Below, piece after piece: positions 8,288-16,775 of a stretch of DNA of 64,000 bases. Under the pieces are notes generated by a model. The model ran no database searches, was not told the origin of the DNA, and saw nothing but the letters and a program-made list of their open reading frames with translations. The first letter of the stretch is position 1; every line of letters starts with the position of its first letter. The position numbers and the translations under genes are program-made. The DNA is from an uncultured Bacteroidia bacterium (GTDB lineage Bacteria; Bacteroidota; Bacteroidia; Bacteroidales; F082), in assembly GCA_902799345.1 (NCBI GenBank), contig CADBZW010000005.1, forward strand, positions 124,001 to 188,000. Direction: 5' to 3'.

Positions 8288-9940
8288 TTACCTCGTCAAC
8301 ACGAGCTTCAGCGTCTCGTTGCCTGCCTCCGACACGGCGTTGATGAAATACACGCCTGAAGTCAGACTGTTGAGATGGTTTTCCAATGTCGTGTGATTTA
8401 ATCCGTTGAAGTGATAGCTGAACAACTGGCGACCCGTGATGTCGAACACCGTCAGCTCGGCCTTGTGGAGATCGTTGAGTACCACATGCACTTCACCCTG
8501 GGAAGGATTGGGATACACGGAGATGATATGTGCGGGCGTATTTCCCGTCGACTCCTCCATGCTCAGCAACTCCAAGGCTTGACTAAAATCGGGAATGCCA
8601 TAGCCATAATAGCTGTCGGGGTTGCCTGCGCGGTTGCCACACTGACGGATGACATCACAGATCTCCTGCACCGAGGAGTAAGGACGCGCCTGACGCAGGC
8701 ATGCCACTGCACCTGCCAACACGGGTGTGGCGAAAGAGGTGCCACTGCCGTTGTAATAATCCCATCCCCATCCCGGGTAACCAGTAGCCACATACGTACC
8801 TTCTCCCAATGCCATCACATCGGGTTTGATGCGACCGTCGTAGGTAGGACCCACCGAGCTGAAACTGGCACGTTCGCCCGAGGCACCGACAGCCCCAACG
8901 GTCAAAATGTGTTCGGCATCGGCAGGGATACCCAAAGTGCAGGTGCCTGAGCCTTCGTTGCCTGCGGCGTTGACGCAAATCATGCCACGACTGGCAGCTA
9001 TTTCGGCACCTATCGTCATAGGAGCGGTGTGACCGTCAAAGTGAGAGAACGGATGACCCCATTGCGTCATGTCGAAGTCGATGTAACCTAACGAAGTAGA
9101 GCACACATCAACTCCGAGGCTGTCAGCGAATTCTGCGCCCGAAACCCAGTTGTATTCCTCAACGATATTCTCGCCATCGCCATCCTCGGTATGAATCAGG
9201 TAATAGGATGCTTTGGGAGCTGTACCCACCATGGTGTTGGGGTCATAGGCAGCCATGGTACTCAAACAAGAGGTGCCATGTGTAGATTGGGTATATACCG
9301 AAGTGGCGCCGTATACAAAGTCGCGCACGCCAAGCAGACGACCTTCCTCGCGCATATTGTCGAAACAAGTTTGGGCGTCGGTGCCGATGAAGCCGCCATC
9401 CAACACGGCAATGACAACACCAGTGCCATCATATCCCATATCGTGCAGAACATTGACTTTCAACTGCGTCACCTGATCTTCGGCACCACCATAATAGCCT
9501 CTCAAACCGCGATTGGCCACCACGGGTTTCATTTCATTGGCCATCCAACGTTGCTTTTGTTCTTGTGCCTTCAAGTCGTTGGGGCAGTTACGCACCGTCG
9601 ACACAAAATCCAGGGCATTGATGGCATCAATCACGCCGGGATCGGTGACATGAACAGTGACCCCGTTCAGCCACTTCGAAGGGTTAAGTAACTCAGCACC
9701 GCAATTGGCTACCGCCTGAAGGTATTGCGGATTGACAGGGATGTCGTACTCATCGATGGCTATACCCAGATTGGCACGGCGTTGTAAGGCCCTTGGGCTC
9801 AGATAAGCCTCAGGGTTGTCGATAGAATAAGGTGAGTTGTCCTTGTCGGTGAACTGCACCCAGTAGATGTTGGTCGCGATCTGTGCTTGTGCAAACATGG
9901 TGACAACCAAAAACATAACTAAAAACGCTACTTTTCTCAT
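8288..9940 (-). CDS. Secreted subtilisin-like (S8) serine protease with T9SS sorting domain
   Basis: The 550-aa product has a signal peptide (MRKVAFLVMFLVVTMFAQAQ), then a propeptide-like region to about residue 150. The S8 catalytic domain carries Asp181 (AVLDGGFIG), His221 (STHGTSCLSTMA), the oxyanion-hole Asn region (VNAAGNEGSG) and nucleophile Ser402 (GSGTSFATPVLAG). A T9SS type A C-terminal domain follows (SVYPNPSQGEVHVV ... SGVYFINAVSEAG). All three catalytic residues are present, so it should be active outside the cell or on its surface. It converges with the repeat protein gene and shares the terminator between them. The substrate is unknown. Confidence 0.92.
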   Translation of the reverse strand: MRKVAFLVMFLVVTMFAQAQIATNIYWVQFTDKDNSPYSIDNPEAYLSPRALQRRANLGIAIDEYDIPVNPQYLQAVANCGAELLNPSKWLNGVTVHVTDPGVIDAINALDFVSTVRNCPNDLKAQEQKQRWMANEMKPVVANRGLRGYYGGAEDQVTQLKVNVLHDMGYDGTGVVIAVLDGGFIGTDAQTCFDNMREEGRLLGVRDFVYGATSVYTQSTHGTSCLSTMAAYDPNTMVGTAPKASYYLIHTEDGDGENIVEEYNWVSGAEFADSLGVDVCSTSLGYIDFDMTQWGHPFSHFDGHTAPMTIGAEIAASRGMICVNAAGNEGSGTCTLGIPADAEHILTVGAVGASGERASFSSVGPTYDGRIKPDVMALGEGTYVATGYPGWGWDYYNGSGTSFATPVLAGAVACLRQARPYSSVQEICDVIRQCGNRAGNPDSYYGYGIPDFSQALELLSMEESTGNTPAHIISVYPNPSQGEVHVVLNDLHKAELTVFDITGRQLFSYHFNGLNHTTLENHLNSLTSGVYFINAVSEAGNETLKLVLTR

Positions 9941-10039
9941 AGTGTATAAAATTTAAAATGTAATAATCCATTAGGAGCTAAAAAGCGCGCAAAAATAACA
10001 TAAATTATAGTCGTAAGCTGCAATTTGAACCAAAATCAG

Positions 10040-10047
10040 TAATTTTG
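10040..10047 (+). promoter_or_regulatory. -7 box upstream of trmD
   Basis: TAATTTTG matches the Bacteroidota TAnnTTTG consensus and ends 23 nt before the trmD ATG. Confidence 0.5.
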
Positions 10048-10070
10048 CGGAAAATTTCAAAACACACGCC

Positions 10071-10760
10071 ATGCGCATCGACATCATCGCCGTTTTCCCT
10101 GAAATGTTTGAGGGACCCTTCACCGAATCCATCATCAAACGCGCCATCAACAAGGGCATTGTGGAAATCGGGCTGCACAACCTCCGCGACTATACCACCG
10201 ACAAGCACCACAAGGTGGACGACTACGCTTTTGCCGCCGGTGCGGGCATGGTGATGATGATCGAGCCCGTCGACAACTGCATCAGCCACCTGAAAAGCCA
10301 ACGCGACTACGACGAAGTCATCTACATGAGCCCCGACGGCGAGATGCTCGACCAGCCTTTGTGTAACCAACTCTCGATGAAGGAGAACATCATCATCCTC
10401 TGCGGTCACTACAAAGGAATCGACGAACGTATCCGCGAGCACTTGATTACCAAGGAGATAAGTATTGGCAATTATGTCCTCTCCGGAGGGGAACTCGGTG
10501 CCGCCGTCTTGGTTGACAGCCTAGTGCGCCTCATCCCAGGAGCCTTGGGCGACGAGACCTCTGCCCTCTCCGACTCGTTCCAGGACGGTTTGGTGTCGCC
10601 TCCCGTCTATACGCGTCCGCGAAACTACAAAGGTTGGGAGGTCCCCGAGGTGCTTTTGTCGGGCAACGACAAGCTCATCAACGACTGGAAACTTGAGCAA
10701 GCCATCGAACGCACCAAGGCACGCCGACCAGAAATGTACGAAATTTTCAAAAAAAGCTGA
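10071..10760 (+). CDS. trmD: tRNA (guanine-N1)-methyltransferase TrmD
   Basis: The 229-aa product transfers a methyl group from S-adenosylmethionine to N1 of G37 in tRNAs, which prevents +1 frameshifting. It starts [16 protein letters not shown]. It shows the trefoil-knot SAM-binding signature [11 protein letters not shown] and [12 protein letters not shown], and the C-terminal segment [25 protein letters not shown], all diagnostic for TrmD. The length is normal. It precedes rplS, as in many bacteria, although rplS has its own promoter-like box in the gap. The start is chosen at the only ATG before the conserved N-terminus. Confidence 0.97.
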   Translation: MRIDIIAVFPEMFEGPFTESIIKRAINKGIVEIGLHNLRDYTTDKHHKVDDYAFAAGAGMVMMIEPVDNCISHLKSQRDYDEVIYMSPDGEMLDQPLCNQLSMKENIIILCGHYKGIDERIREHLITKEISIGNYVLSGGELGAAVLVDSLVRLIPGALGDETSALSDSFQDGLVSPPVYTRPRNYKGWEVPEVLLSGNDKLINDWKLEQAIERTKARRPEMYEIFKKS

Positions 10761-10790
10761 GGAATATAAGTTTTGTATTGTTTTTTTGTG

Positions 10791-10798
10791 TATTTTTG
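10791..10798 (+). promoter_or_regulatory. -7 box upstream of rplS
   Basis: TATTTTTG lies in the 77-nt gap between trmD and rplS, 39 nt before the rplS ATG. It gives the ribosomal protein gene its own transcription start. Confidence 0.5.
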
Positions 10799-10837
10799 CA
10801 CCCACTTTTGGAGAAAAATATACAAAAATCATATAAA

Positions 10838-11191
10838 ATGAGCAAACAAGCATTAATCCAATTCGTTGAAGATCAAATCGTTGTAAAAGATTTTCCGAAG
10901 TTCAAGACAGGTGACACCATCACGGTGACCTACAAAATTATCGAAGGACAAAAAGAGCGTCTGCAAAAGTTCCAGGGCATCGTCCTGAAGCGCAGCGGCC
11001 AAGGCAAGACCGGCACTTTCACCATCCGCAAGATTTCCAACAACATCGGTGTTGAGAGATGCTTCCCGATTGCCTCCCCCATGATTGAGAACATCGAGCT
11101 CAACAAGCAGGGTGCAGTCCGCAAGTCACGCATTTACTACCTCCGTGGTCTGCGTGGTAAGAAAGCCAGAATCAAGGAACTCAAGAAGTAA
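10838..11191 (+). CDS. rplS: 50S ribosomal protein L19
   Basis: The 117-aa product begins MSKQALIQFVEDQ. It has the L19 core GDTITVTYKIIEGQKERLQ and FQGIVLKRSGQG, the motif TFTIRKISNNIGVERCFP, and the basic C-terminus RKSRIYYLRGLRGKKARIKE. L19 sits at the 30S-50S interface. The start at 10838 is preferred over an in-frame ATG 60 nt upstream because only the former gives the conserved N-terminus; the upstream ATG also lies ahead of the -7 box. A strong terminator follows the gene. Confidence 0.97.
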   Translation: MSKQALIQFVEDQIVVKDFPKFKTGDTITVTYKIIEGQKERLQKFQGIVLKRSGQGKTGTFTIRKISNNIGVERCFPIASPMIENIELNKQGAVRKSRIYYLRGLRGKKARIKELKK

Positions 11192-11216
11192 TTGGTTTCG
11201 GCAACAACGAACAAAA

Positions 11217-11250
11217 AAGCTCCGAGCGTCGCTCGGAGCTTTTCTTTTTT
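11217..11250. terminator. Bidirectional intrinsic terminator between rplS and gltS
   Basis: The hairpin GCTCCGAG-CGTCG-CTCGGAGC is preceded by an A-run and followed by TTTTCTTTTTT. It serves rplS on the plus strand and probably the convergent symporter gene on the minus strand. Confidence 0.88.
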
Positions 11251-12661
11251 ATTCTTCTTTCTTCTTCCGTTTAAAGATCTTGGTTCGTAGCATGAAGATT
11301 GTCAAGGCGACCCAGAAGACCACCAAGATGCCTAAAGTGATCCAGGCGGAATGCAAGCTCTGTGGTGCAATGCCCAGCAGCAGCAACACAGGGAAGCCCA
11401 AGACGATGGCGGCCAACGACTGCAAGACGAGGTTGTTGGCGGCAGGCGTCTCAAACTTCGGGTCGATTTCACGCAACAAAATCATGCCGTTGCTGGCAGT
11501 GCCCGTCAGCATGCCAAACATGGAGAAGAAGCCTTCGTACTTGTAGTCGGGGTACAAATGCTTCGAAATGAGCAGCACATAGAAGAAGGTGACAATGGTG
11601 CCCAAGGTGACGATGATGACGAAAGGCAACACGAACTTGCCGAGCTCCTCGAAGTTGATGGCTGCCGTGCCGGCCACAATCATGATGTCGAAGCAAAAAC
11701 CGCTGATGCGGTTGAGCATATAATTATTAATGTACTCACGGCTCATCAGCTTGGCTTTCTTGAAACGGCCCAAGATCCACTTGAAGAGGATGCCGAACAG
11801 CGTGCCAATCAGGAAGTTGAAGCCCCAGAGCATGGGTTTCAAGGTCTTAGTACCGAAGTCGCCCAACTCCATGCCTTGTATCCAGTTGGTGAACAGATAG
11901 ACGAGGAAATAGACGAACAACACCATGCAAATCTGCACCGAGAGTTTGTCGATGGACTCAGCATCGGGAATCTCGCCCTTGCCTTCGTAGTCTTCCAACT
12001 TATTCACTTGCGCTTCAGCGATTTTCTTTCTTGAAAGGACGCCTTTTCTCCGTAAGATGTTCATGTAGATGACACCCACCACGCTGCCCACGATGAAACC
12101 CGTAGCCGCGATGGAGAGACCGAAGTCGGCACCCGGGAAATCGATGCCCTGCTGCGAAGCCCAGCCCGTGAAAATCTTGCCGAAGTTCAAGGCCTGTCCC
12201 GGTCCTTGACCAAAGCCCATGGGGAGCAACAAACCAGCGGCGTAGAACAGTTTTTTGCCCACAAGGAAGAAAATGATGGAGACAATCAATCCGATGATGC
12301 CTTGGATGACGTAGGTAGAGGCCGTCAAGGCGCCCGTCTCAATCACCTTCATAGGCGTGGACTTCGATTCTATCTTATTGTTTTTCAACGCCAAGGCCAC
12401 AAAACCCAAGCCCAAGGCGTGATAAGTCACGATTTCCATCATGGGCTTGTTGATGATGTTGCTACAACTAGGGAACTGCTTGAAAATCAGCAGCAGCAAG
12501 CCGCCCAACAACGCCGAGGGCAGCAGGCTCTTGTTTAGGAATGGCACCTTGGTTCTCAGCACGTTACCCAGAAGCAGGGCCGTCGCCAAGATGCAGAATT
12601 GCACCAACCATTGCCAGGCCTCGGGCCGGTCAAAGGTCATTACGGAAACGTCTAAAAGCAT
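11249..12661 (-). CDS. gltS: Sodium/glutamate symporter, GltS family
   Basis: The 470-aa integral membrane protein has about ten hydrophobic segments arranged as two halves. The GltS-family re-entrant motifs are visible: GFGQGPGQALNFG in the first half and MFGMLTGTASNGMILLRE in the second. The family takes up glutamate with sodium. A charged cytoplasmic loop (RRKGVLSRKKIAEAQVNKLE) separates the halves, and the C-terminus is basic (RTKIFKRKKKEE). The protein is longer than E. coli GltS (about 400 aa), as in other Bacteroidota members. It stands alone, converging with rplS. Substrate preference is inferred from the family. Confidence 0.85.
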   Translation of the reverse strand: MLLDVSVMTFDRPEAWQWLVQFCILATALLLGNVLRTKVPFLNKSLLPSALLGGLLLLIFKQFPSCSNIINKPMMEIVTYHALGLGFVALALKNNKIESKSTPMKVIETGALTASTYVIQGIIGLIVSIIFFLVGKKLFYAAGLLLPMGFGQGPGQALNFGKIFTGWASQQGIDFPGADFGLSIAATGFIVGSVVGVIYMNILRRKGVLSRKKIAEAQVNKLEDYEGKGEIPDAESIDKLSVQICMVLFVYFLVYLFTNWIQGMELGDFGTKTLKPMLWGFNFLIGTLFGILFKWILGRFKKAKLMSREYINNYMLNRISGFCFDIMIVAGTAAINFEELGKFVLPFVIIVTLGTIVTFFYVLLISKHLYPDYKYEGFFSMFGMLTGTASNGMILLREIDPKFETPAANNLVLQSLAAIVLGFPVLLLLGIAPQSLHSAWITLGILVVFWVALTIFMLRTKIFKRKKKEE

Positions 12662-12740
12662 ATTAGCTACTTATTTGGTTATCATTTATTATTTATGACC
12701 GCAAAGATAATGTATTTTTCAATCAATGAACGAAAAACAG

Positions 12741-12748
12741 TATTTTTG
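12741..12748 (+). promoter_or_regulatory. -7 box immediately upstream of the first chromate transporter gene
   Basis: TATTTTTG ends only 4 nt before the ATG at 12753. The transcript would start at or very near the start codon, implying a leaderless or nearly leaderless mRNA. Confidence 0.5.
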
Positions 12749-12752
12749 CGCC

Positions 12753-13376
12753 ATGAAAAAAGCGCTGCAACTCTTCCTTACCTTCTTCAGAATCGGCGCC
12801 TTCACCCTTGGTGGAGGCTACGCCATGCTGTCGTTGGTGGAGAAGGCCGTCGTCGACCAAAAGAAGTGGATTCCCACGGATGAGTTTTGGGACATGATTG
12901 CCGTGGTGCAGTCGTTGCCAGGTGTGTTTGCCGTCAACACAGCCTTGTATGTCGGGCATCGTGTGGCGGGCACCAAAGGTGCTTTCGCCGCCATGCTGGG
13001 TGCCATCATCCCGTCCATCGTCATCATCCTGCTGTTGGCCACGGTGTTTCGTGAGTACCGCGACCAGCCAGTGGTGGAGCGCATCTTCAAGGGCATCCGT
13101 CCCTGCGTGGTGGCCCTCATCCTCGCCCCTTCGCTGCGCATGATCAAGTCGGCCAAAGTGACTTGGAAGACCGCCATTATTCCCATCGCAACGGTGTTCC
13201 TGATTTGGTGGTGCAAGATTTCGCCCGCATACGTCATCCTCGCTGCCATCGCGGGGAGTCTGGTTTACGCTATCGTCATAGGACGGAAGACGGAAGACGG
13301 AGGACGAAGGACGGAAGACGTCCCTAGTCCCCAGTCCTCAGTCCCCAGTCAAGAAAGAAAGGAGGCCGAGTCATGA
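12753..13376 (+). CDS. Chromate transporter family protein, first half-size subunit
   Basis: The product is about 207 aa, starting MKKALQLFLTFFRIGAFTLGGGYAM. This is one CHR domain (PF02417) with the motifs FTLGGGYAMLSLVEK, QSLPGVFAVNTALYVGHRVAG and GIRPCVVALILAPSLRM. Half-size ChrA proteins usually work as pairs of opposite topology, and the second half is encoded immediately downstream with a 4-bp ATGA overlap. Chromate export is the family name-function; in anaerobic Bacteroidales the true substrate may be sulfate or another anion. The last 30 residues (from GRKTEDGGRRTED on) come from a purine/pyrimidine palindromic DNA repeat and look like an acquired tail. Confidence 0.88.
   Translation: MKKALQLFLTFFRIGAFTLGGGYAMLSLVEKAVVDQKKWIPTDEFWDMIAVVQSLPGVFAVNTALYVGHRVAGTKGAFAAMLGAIIPSIVIILLLATVFREYRDQPVVERIFKGIRPCVVALILAPSLRMIKSAKVTWKTAIIPIATVFLIWWCKISPAYVILAAIAGSLVYAIVIGRKTEDGGRRTEDVPSPQSSVPSQERKEAES
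13281..13350 (+). repeat. In-frame purine/pyrimidine palindromic repeat in a coding sequence
   Basis: Repeated GACGGAAGAC/GGACGAAGGAC units (13281-13320) are followed by the pyrimidine complement GTCCCTAGTCCCCAGTCC (13319-13336 and onward). The arms can fold on each other. It encodes the low-complexity tail of the chromate transporter. Similar material lies inside aroC (14168-14210) and hsdR (33233-33305). Confidence 0.6.
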
Positions 13377-13912
13377 TTTACCTGCAGTTGCTTTGGGTCT
13401 TCATCAAGATTGGCGTGCTGGGCTTCGGCGGCGGCTACGCCATGCTTTCGCTCATCCAACACGAGGTGGTGGACCACTACGCCTGGATGAGCACGACCGA
13501 TTTTGCCGACATGGTGGCCATCTCGCAGATGACACCCGGTCCCATCTCCATTAACTTGGCGACTTATGTGGGCTATACCACAGCAGGCTTCGGTGGCTCG
13601 TTGCTGGCTTCGTTTGCCTTGTGTCTGCCTTCCATCATCATGGTGTATTTCATCTTGAAGCTATTCATGAACAAAAAAAGCAACGCCTTAATGGAAAACA
13701 CCTTAAAAGGCCTGAAGCCTGCCATCGCAGGACTCATCTTCGCCGCCGGTCTATCCATGATGAACACACAAAACTTCGTGGACTTCGGTCGCGGACAAAA
13801 CAACATCAGCGTCGTCATCTGCGTTTTGGTGTTTGTGGCCTCGTATTTCTTCAAAGCCAACCCGATATTGTTGATAGTGATTTCTGGCGTGATAGGGTTC
13901 TTTGCGTATTAG
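13373..13912 (+). CDS. Chromate transporter family protein, second half-size subunit
   Basis: The 179-aa single CHR domain protein shows FIKIGVLGFGGGYAMLSLIQ, MTPGPISINLATYVGYTTAG and GLKPAIAGLIFAAGLSMM, and ends in a hydrophobic stretch (LLIVISGVIGFFAY). Its ATG overlaps the stop of the preceding half-size gene, so the two are co-translated and probably assemble as a heteromer. It converges with aroC, and the two stop codons overlap by two bases (13909-13912). Confidence 0.88.
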   Translation: MIYLQLLWVFIKIGVLGFGGGYAMLSLIQHEVVDHYAWMSTTDFADMVAISQMTPGPISINLATYVGYTTAGFGGSLLASFALCLPSIIMVYFILKLFMNKKSNALMENTLKGLKPAIAGLIFAAGLSMMNTQNFVDFGRGQNNISVVICVLVFVASYFFKANPILLIVISGVIGFFAY

Positions 13913-14904
13913 TGTCGCATATTCTGAATCATCCCCATATCCAAGGTAACCATCGCCGCCAAAGCCTCCACCAACACCAAGGCGCGGGGCAAAGCACACA
14001 CATCGTGCCGTCCGTCGATGGCGATTGTGCAGGTCTCCCCTGCCCTGTTCACAGTCTGTTGAGGCTGGGCAATGCTCGGTATCGGCTTGAAAGCTACGCG
14101 GAAAACGACATCATTGCCATTGGTGATGCCGCCTTGGATGCCGCCCGAATGATTTGTAGCCGTTGTAACCCCTTGTCCTACGTCCCCTGTCCTACGTCCC
14201 TCGTCCTTATTAATAAAGGTGTCGTTGGCCTCTGACCCTTTCATCTTCGCCGAGGCAAAGCCGTTGCCGACTTCGAAGCCTTTCACGGCAGGCAGGCTGA
14301 ACATGGCTTGGGCCAACTCGGCGGAGAACTTGCCAAACATCGGCTCACCCAAGCCCGCTGGCACACCCTTGATGCGACATTCCACGATACCACCCACCGT
14401 GTCACCTTCTTTTTTGGCTTGTTCCGCATCGCCCATAAAGGTCACCTCGGCAGCAATCGTGATGTCTTTGTCTTTCAGAATCTGCTTGGCGATGGCACCC
14501 GCCACCACAATGGGCAAAGTCGTACGAGCCGAAGCCCTGCCGCCCCCACGCCAGTCGCGGACGCCGTATTTCTGCTCGTAGGTGAAATCGGCGTGCGAAG
14601 GACGATAAACGTCTTTCAAAGCCTCGTAATCCGATAACTTTGCGTCTTCATTACGCACCATAAAGGCTATCGGCGTGCCCAGAGTGACGCCATCAAGCAG
14701 ACCCGAGAGCCACTCGATTTGGTCGGGTTCCTTACGTTGTGAAGCAGTTGCAGTTTGTGCCGTCTTACGCCTACGCAATTCGCTCTCAATGAAATCGAAA
14801 TCCAGTTTCAGCTGCGAGGGGCAGCCGTCGATGACGCCGCCTATGGCTGTGCCGTGCGACTCGCCGAAAGTCGTTAATCTAAAGATATAGCCAATAGTAT
14901 TCAT
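13909..14904 (-). CDS. aroC: Chorismate synthase
   Basis: From ATG 14904 (MNTIGYIFRLTTFGESHGTAIGG) the product is 331 aa. It converts 5-enolpyruvylshikimate-3-phosphate to chorismate with reduced FMN, the last common step of aromatic amino acid synthesis. Signatures visible are GESHG, the SADFTY segment (RPSHADFTYEQKYG), GGGRASARTT and TNHSGGIQGGI. An upstream in-frame ATG at 14943 is rejected because it adds a non-conserved leader. Between the GSEANDTF and TNHSGG motifs there is a segment longer than usual (KDEGRRTGDVGQGVTTA), encoded by a GGACGTAGGAC-type repeat. It is probably tolerated as a surface loop. Confidence 0.95.
   Translation of the reverse strand: MNTIGYIFRLTTFGESHGTAIGGVIDGCPSQLKLDFDFIESELRRRKTAQTATASQRKEPDQIEWLSGLLDGVTLGTPIAFMVRNEDAKLSDYEALKDVYRPSHADFTYEQKYGVRDWRGGGRASARTTLPIVVAGAIAKQILKDKDITIAAEVTFMGDAEQAKKEGDTVGGIVECRIKGVPAGLGEPMFGKFSAELAQAMFSLPAVKGFEVGNGFASAKMKGSEANDTFINKDEGRRTGDVGQGVTTATNHSGGIQGGITNGNDVVFRVAFKPIPSIAQPQQTVNRAGETCTIAIDGRHDVCALPRALVLVEALAAMVTLDMGMIQNMRH
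14168..14210 (-). repeat. In-frame GGACGTAGGAC-type repeat within aroC
   Basis: On the minus strand the segment reads AGGACGAGGGACGTAGGAC, then AGGGGACGTAGGACAAGGGG, encoding DEGRRTGDVGQG. It is the same purine-rich sequence class as in the chromate transporter tail and hsdR. Confidence 0.5.
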
Positions 14905-14944
14905 GGTGCAAAAATATGAAATAAAACATTTTGCCCATGTCATT

Positions 14945-15010
14945 CCGAGGATTTTATCGGCACAGATACGCTCGCCTTAAAGGCTCGGTATGACATGCCG
15001 ATAAAATCCG
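14945..15010. repeat. REP-like palindrome between aroC and smpB
   Basis: Inverted arms GGATTTTATCGGCA (14949-14962) and TGCCGATAAAATCC (14996-15009) enclose ACAGATACGCTCGCC and GGCTCGGTATGACA. The flank CATGTCATTCCGAGG matches the header of the repeat at 60861-60972. Confidence 0.6.
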
Positions 15011-15045
15011 AAGCGAATCTATGGGCAAAAACGGCAAGATTTTTG

Positions 15046-15053
15046 TATTTTTG
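15046..15053 (+). promoter_or_regulatory. -7 box directly upstream of smpB
   Basis: TATTTTTG ends 8 nt before the smpB ATG, so the 5' leader would be only a few nt long. Confidence 0.5.
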
Positions 15054-15061
15054 CAGCCGCA

Positions 15062-15523
15062 ATGGCAAAAAAGGACACAAATAACATCAAGATAAAAAAC
15101 AAGCGCGCCACATTCGAGTACTTCCTCGTGGAGACGCTGACGGCGGGCATTGTGCTGACAGGGACGGAGATCAAGTCCATCCGCGGAGGCAAGGCGAGCC
15201 TGGCGGACTCGTATTGCAGCTTCAAGGGCAATGAGCTGTTTGTCATCGGCATGCACATCGCTGAATATGCCCAAGGCACCTACAACAACCACGACCCGAA
15301 GCGCGACCGTAAGCTGCTCCTCAACGCCCGCGAGTTGCGCAAGCTGAAGAACAAAGTGCAGGAAAAAGGCTTCACCATCGTGCCCGTCACCTTGTTCATC
15401 AACGAGAACGGCTTGGCCAAACTGGACATCGCCCTGGCGCGAGGCAAACATTATTACGACAAGCGCGAGACGCTGAAGACGAAGGACTCGAAGCGCGAGT
15501 TGGAACGTATGGATAGATATTGA
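15062..15523 (+). CDS. smpB: SsrA-binding protein SmpB
   Basis: The 153-aa product binds tmRNA and brings it to stalled ribosomes for trans-translation. Family hallmarks are the oligonucleotide-binding barrel start [55 protein letters not shown] and the basic C-terminal tail [19 protein letters not shown], which folds into the mRNA channel. The length is normal. It has a very short leader and a nearby palindromic repeat upstream. No ssrA gene was seen in the window. Confidence 0.97.
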   Translation: MAKKDTNNIKIKNKRATFEYFLVETLTAGIVLTGTEIKSIRGGKASLADSYCSFKGNELFVIGMHIAEYAQGTYNNHDPKRDRKLLLNARELRKLKNKVQEKGFTIVPVTLFINENGLAKLDIALARGKHYYDKRETLKTKDSKRELERMDRY

Positions 15524-15596
15524 CTATGGCTGATGGCCAATGGCTAATTTAACCAAAGCCAAAGGCAATCAACCATAGATAAAAGCAACATAAACA

Positions 15597-16151
15597 ATGA
15601 AGAAACTATTAGTTACCACCTTGCTTGCTATGATGAGCATGAGCGCCATGGCGCAAGAAAAAATCAACTGGATGAGCATCGAAGAGGCCGAAGCCCGATG
15701 TGTCGAGGAGCCCAGGATGATTTTCATCGACGTCTACACCGACTGGTGCGGCTGGTGCAAGCGCATGGACAAGTCGACCTTCGCCAACCCAGTGATAGCC
15801 AAATACATGAACGAGCATTTCTACAATGTAAAGCTAAACGCCGAAACTTCAGACACCATCTCTTTCCAAGGGCAACAATATGTTGGATATGTCCGTGAAG
15901 ACGGAAGACAAGGCACGCACCGCCTGGCGCGCACCTTGCTGAACGGCAGGATGTCGTACCCTTCCTACGTCATCATGAACGAGGAAATGAGAGCGCTTCA
16001 GGTCATCCCTGGCTACCAAAACGAAAAGGCCTTCGAGCCGATGATGCATTTCTTCGGCGACAAAGTCTACCTTGAGATGAGCAGCGAAGACTTCCTGAGA
16101 GATTTCAAGTCAGAGCTTGAGCCAGAAGAAGCGCCCGATCAGAAGCAATAA
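15597..16151 (+). CDS. Secreted thioredoxin-fold protein (DUF255/thioredoxin_7-like)
   Basis: The 184-aa product has a signal peptide (LLAMMSMSAMAQ) and a thioredoxin-like domain with IFIDVYTDWCGWCKRMDKST; the redox pair is the CGWC motif near residues 50-53. The downstream segment YNVKLNAETSD and the TLLNGRMSYPSYVIMNE loop (cis-Pro equivalent SYPSY) fit the thioredoxin_7/DUF255 group of periplasmic thiol-disulfide proteins. The acidic C-terminus (ELEPEEAPDQKQ) is poorly conserved. It lies downstream of smpB with a 73-nt gap and overlaps the next, convergent gene by 13 bp. The redox partner is unknown. Confidence 0.8.
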   Translation: MKKLLVTTLLAMMSMSAMAQEKINWMSIEEAEARCVEEPRMIFIDVYTDWCGWCKRMDKSTFANPVIAKYMNEHFYNVKLNAETSDTISFQGQQYVGYVREDGRQGTHRLARTLLNGRMSYPSYVIMNEEMRALQVIPGYQNEKAFEPMMHFFGDKVYLEMSSEDFLRDFKSELEPEEAPDQKQ

Positions 16152-16687
16152 CCTATGCGGACTGAGATGGGGGTATTGTAAGGCGTATCCCAGTTGTCAG
16201 AAGGGAAGACGTTACACCAAGTAAGGTTGCAAAGCACCATGAAATAGGCATAGCTTCCCGTGTAGGTATATTGACGGTAGCCAGCACCTACAAAGACCGT
16301 GTTGTACCAATCGTTTTTGACGTTTTCGTTCCACCGATTGATGCCATACATGATTTCATCCTCGGCATGTAGGAACAAGCCCCTGAAAACCTCAACACTG
16401 GTGTAAGGCGCCACGCCGAAATAATGAGCATATTCATTACCATAGGTACGGTCGAAGTAGCATTGTAGGTTATAGATGCCACGCACACCCAGTTCCCATT
16501 GATGGAAGACTCGGTATCCAATCTGCGGAGCGATGGAAAAATTCAGGCGATGTCCAGAAACCCCAAAGCCAAAATTACCACCATAAACCATCTTCCCTCT
16601 CAAATCGGGGGTATCCTGTGCCGAAGCCTGGCCGACACAGCCCATAAGCATCAAAAACATGCTTGCTATGATTGCAAATCGTTTCAT
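16139..16687 (-). CDS. Hypothetical secreted protein, probable small outer-membrane beta-barrel
   Basis: The 182-aa product has a signal peptide (MFLMLMGCVGQASAQDTP; the Cys could alternatively mark a lipoprotein). The body consists of alternating aromatic/Gly strands (KMVYGGNFGFGVSGHRLNFS, APQIGYRVFHQWELGVRG, NTVFVGAGYRQYTYTGSY) and ends in SVRIGYCF, with a terminal Phe as is usual for outer-membrane barrels. No specific family is recognised. It is monocistronic and divergent from the following lipoprotein gene. Confidence 0.6.
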   Translation of the reverse strand: MKRFAIIASMFLMLMGCVGQASAQDTPDLRGKMVYGGNFGFGVSGHRLNFSIAPQIGYRVFHQWELGVRGIYNLQCYFDRTYGNEYAHYFGVAPYTSVEVFRGLFLHAEDEIMYGINRWNENVKNDWYNTVFVGAGYRQYTYTGSYAYFMVLCNLTWCNVFPSDNWDTPYNTPISVRIGYCF

Positions 16688-16749
16688 CTTTCTATAATTT
16701 CCTGCAAAAATACAATAAAATCCGTTTCCGCTCGTATCGAATAATAGTT

Positions 16750-16757
16750 TATCTTTG
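16750..16757 (+). promoter_or_regulatory. -7 box upstream of the beta-helix lipoprotein gene
   Basis: TATCTTTG lies 18 nt before the ATG at 16776. Confidence 0.5.
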
Positions 16758-16775
16758 CTTTTTCAAATCATCACC

